Shown: one piece after another, positions 37,827-38,535 of the stretch
Layout of the letters: each line of letters opens with the position of its first letter
Position numbering within the stretch: the first letter of the stretch is position 1
Assembly (NCBI GenBank): GCA_003556805.1
Contig: PWQI01000070.1
Span: 1-38,535, forward strand
Source: Trueperaceae bacterium
GTDB lineage: Bacteria; Deinococcota; Deinococci; Deinococcales; Trueperaceae
DNA length: 38,535 nucleotides
Reading direction: 5' to 3'
The notes under the pieces: model-generated
What the model was told of the DNA's origin: nothing
The model's input: only the letters and a program-made list of their open reading frames with translations
Databases searched by the model: none
Made by a program: the position numbers and the translations under genes

Positions 37827-38535
37827 GTGGCGTGGTTCGACCGGCTGCGTGCCGGCCTCAGCAAGACCCGCTCGGCGATCCTCGGTGAAGCCGAGACCGT
37901 GGCCGCTCCCGGCGACACCCGCGCTCCCGCCCCACCGCCGCGCGACTGGGCGATGGACTGGGACGACCTCGAGTTCGCGCTGATCGGCGCGGACGTCGGG
38001 GCGACGATCGCTGCTGAGGTGGTACGCGAAGCGCGCGCGGAGCGCGAGCGCGGCGCGACCTTCCGGGACGCGCTGGAGCGGGCGTTGCTCGACCAACTCG
38101 AGGGCGACCGCATGCGCCAGAAGCTGCGCCGCGTGGGTTTCGACCTCGACGTCACGCGCTCCGTGGTGGAGCCGGCCGGCAAGGTGCTCATGGTGGTCGG
38201 CGTGAACGGCGTCGGCAAGACCACCACGATCGCGAAGCTCGGCCGCTACTGGCAGGAGCACGGCAAGCGCGTGATGTTCTGCGCCGGCGACACCTTCCGC
38301 GCGGCCGGGAGCGAGCAGCTCGCCGTGTGGGGCGAACGGCTGGGGATCCCGACCGTGACCGGCGAGAGCGGCAGCGACACGGCCGCGCTGGCGTTCGACG
38401 CCGCGCAGCGCCGAATCGCCCGCGGCGCCGACCTGCTCATCGTCGACACGGCGGGGCGGCTGCACACCAAGCACAACCTGATGGAGGAACTCAAGAAGGT
38501 GAAGCGCGTGATCGCCAAGGCCGACCCGGGCGAAC
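37827..38535 (+). CDS. ftsY: signal recognition particle receptor FtsY (3' truncated by window)
   Basis: GTG start; MAWFDRLRAGLSKTRSAILG...VLMVVGVNGVGKTTTIAKLGRYWQEHGKRVMFCAGDTFRAAGSEQLAVWGERLG...DLLIVDTAGRLHTKHNLMEELKKVKRVI. Confidence 0.93.
   Translation, partial: MAWFDRLRAGLSKTRSAILGEAETVAAPGDTRAPAPPPRDWAMDWDDLEFALIGADVGATIAAEVVREARAERERGATFRDALERALLDQLEGDRMRQKLRRVGFDLDVTRSVVEPAGKVLMVVGVNGVGKTTTIAKLGRYWQEHGKRVMFCAGDTFRAAGSEQLAVWGERLGIPTVTGESGSDTAALAFDAAQRRIARGADLLIVDTAGRLHTKHNLMEELKKVKRVIAKADPGE

Overview
High-GC bacterial chromosomal window, probably Deinococcota/Truepera-like (inferred from protein families and from leaderless TANNNT promoters; not verified). It is densely packed with core metabolic and housekeeping genes on both strands. 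Main blocks: DJ-1/PfpI (partial); leuC-leuD-leuB-aminotransferase-ilvD; cytochrome P450; YihY/BrkB; ThuA + Gfo/Idh; ispE-ispD-ubiX (minus); PspC; a PSBD/acidic-linker/degenerate-E2 protein; a stand-alone PASTA protein; DUF2179; ROK kinase; ackA; DUF2203; metallophosphoesterase; wecB; wecA/tagO-like; upp with an in-frame stop; tRNA-Ser(CGA); tandem tRNA-Gln(CTG)/(TTG); 3-hydroxyacyl-CoA dehydrogenase; RsmJ-like methyltransferase; class III aminotransferase; rhodanese; rpe; accA/accD; bactofilin; pseudo-SDR; nrdR; rplM-rpsI; uppP; gltX; ftsY (partial). I see no transposon, prophage, CRISPR array or obvious defence island. The observations most worth a second look are: (1) a protein with an E3-binding domain, a ~300-residue acidic linker and an E2-like catalytic domain that lacks the catalytic His motif; (2) upp interrupted by an in-frame TAG with the conserved C-terminus intact downstream; (3) a probable leaderless, branched-chain-residue-rich leader peptide followed by strong hairpins upstream of leuCDB; (4) a short-chain-dehydrogenase-like protein lacking the Tyr/Lys catalytic pair and carrying an acidic tail; (5) a recurrent leaderless promoter architecture at seven genes. 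All calls come from reading sequence and motifs by eye; no database search was run.
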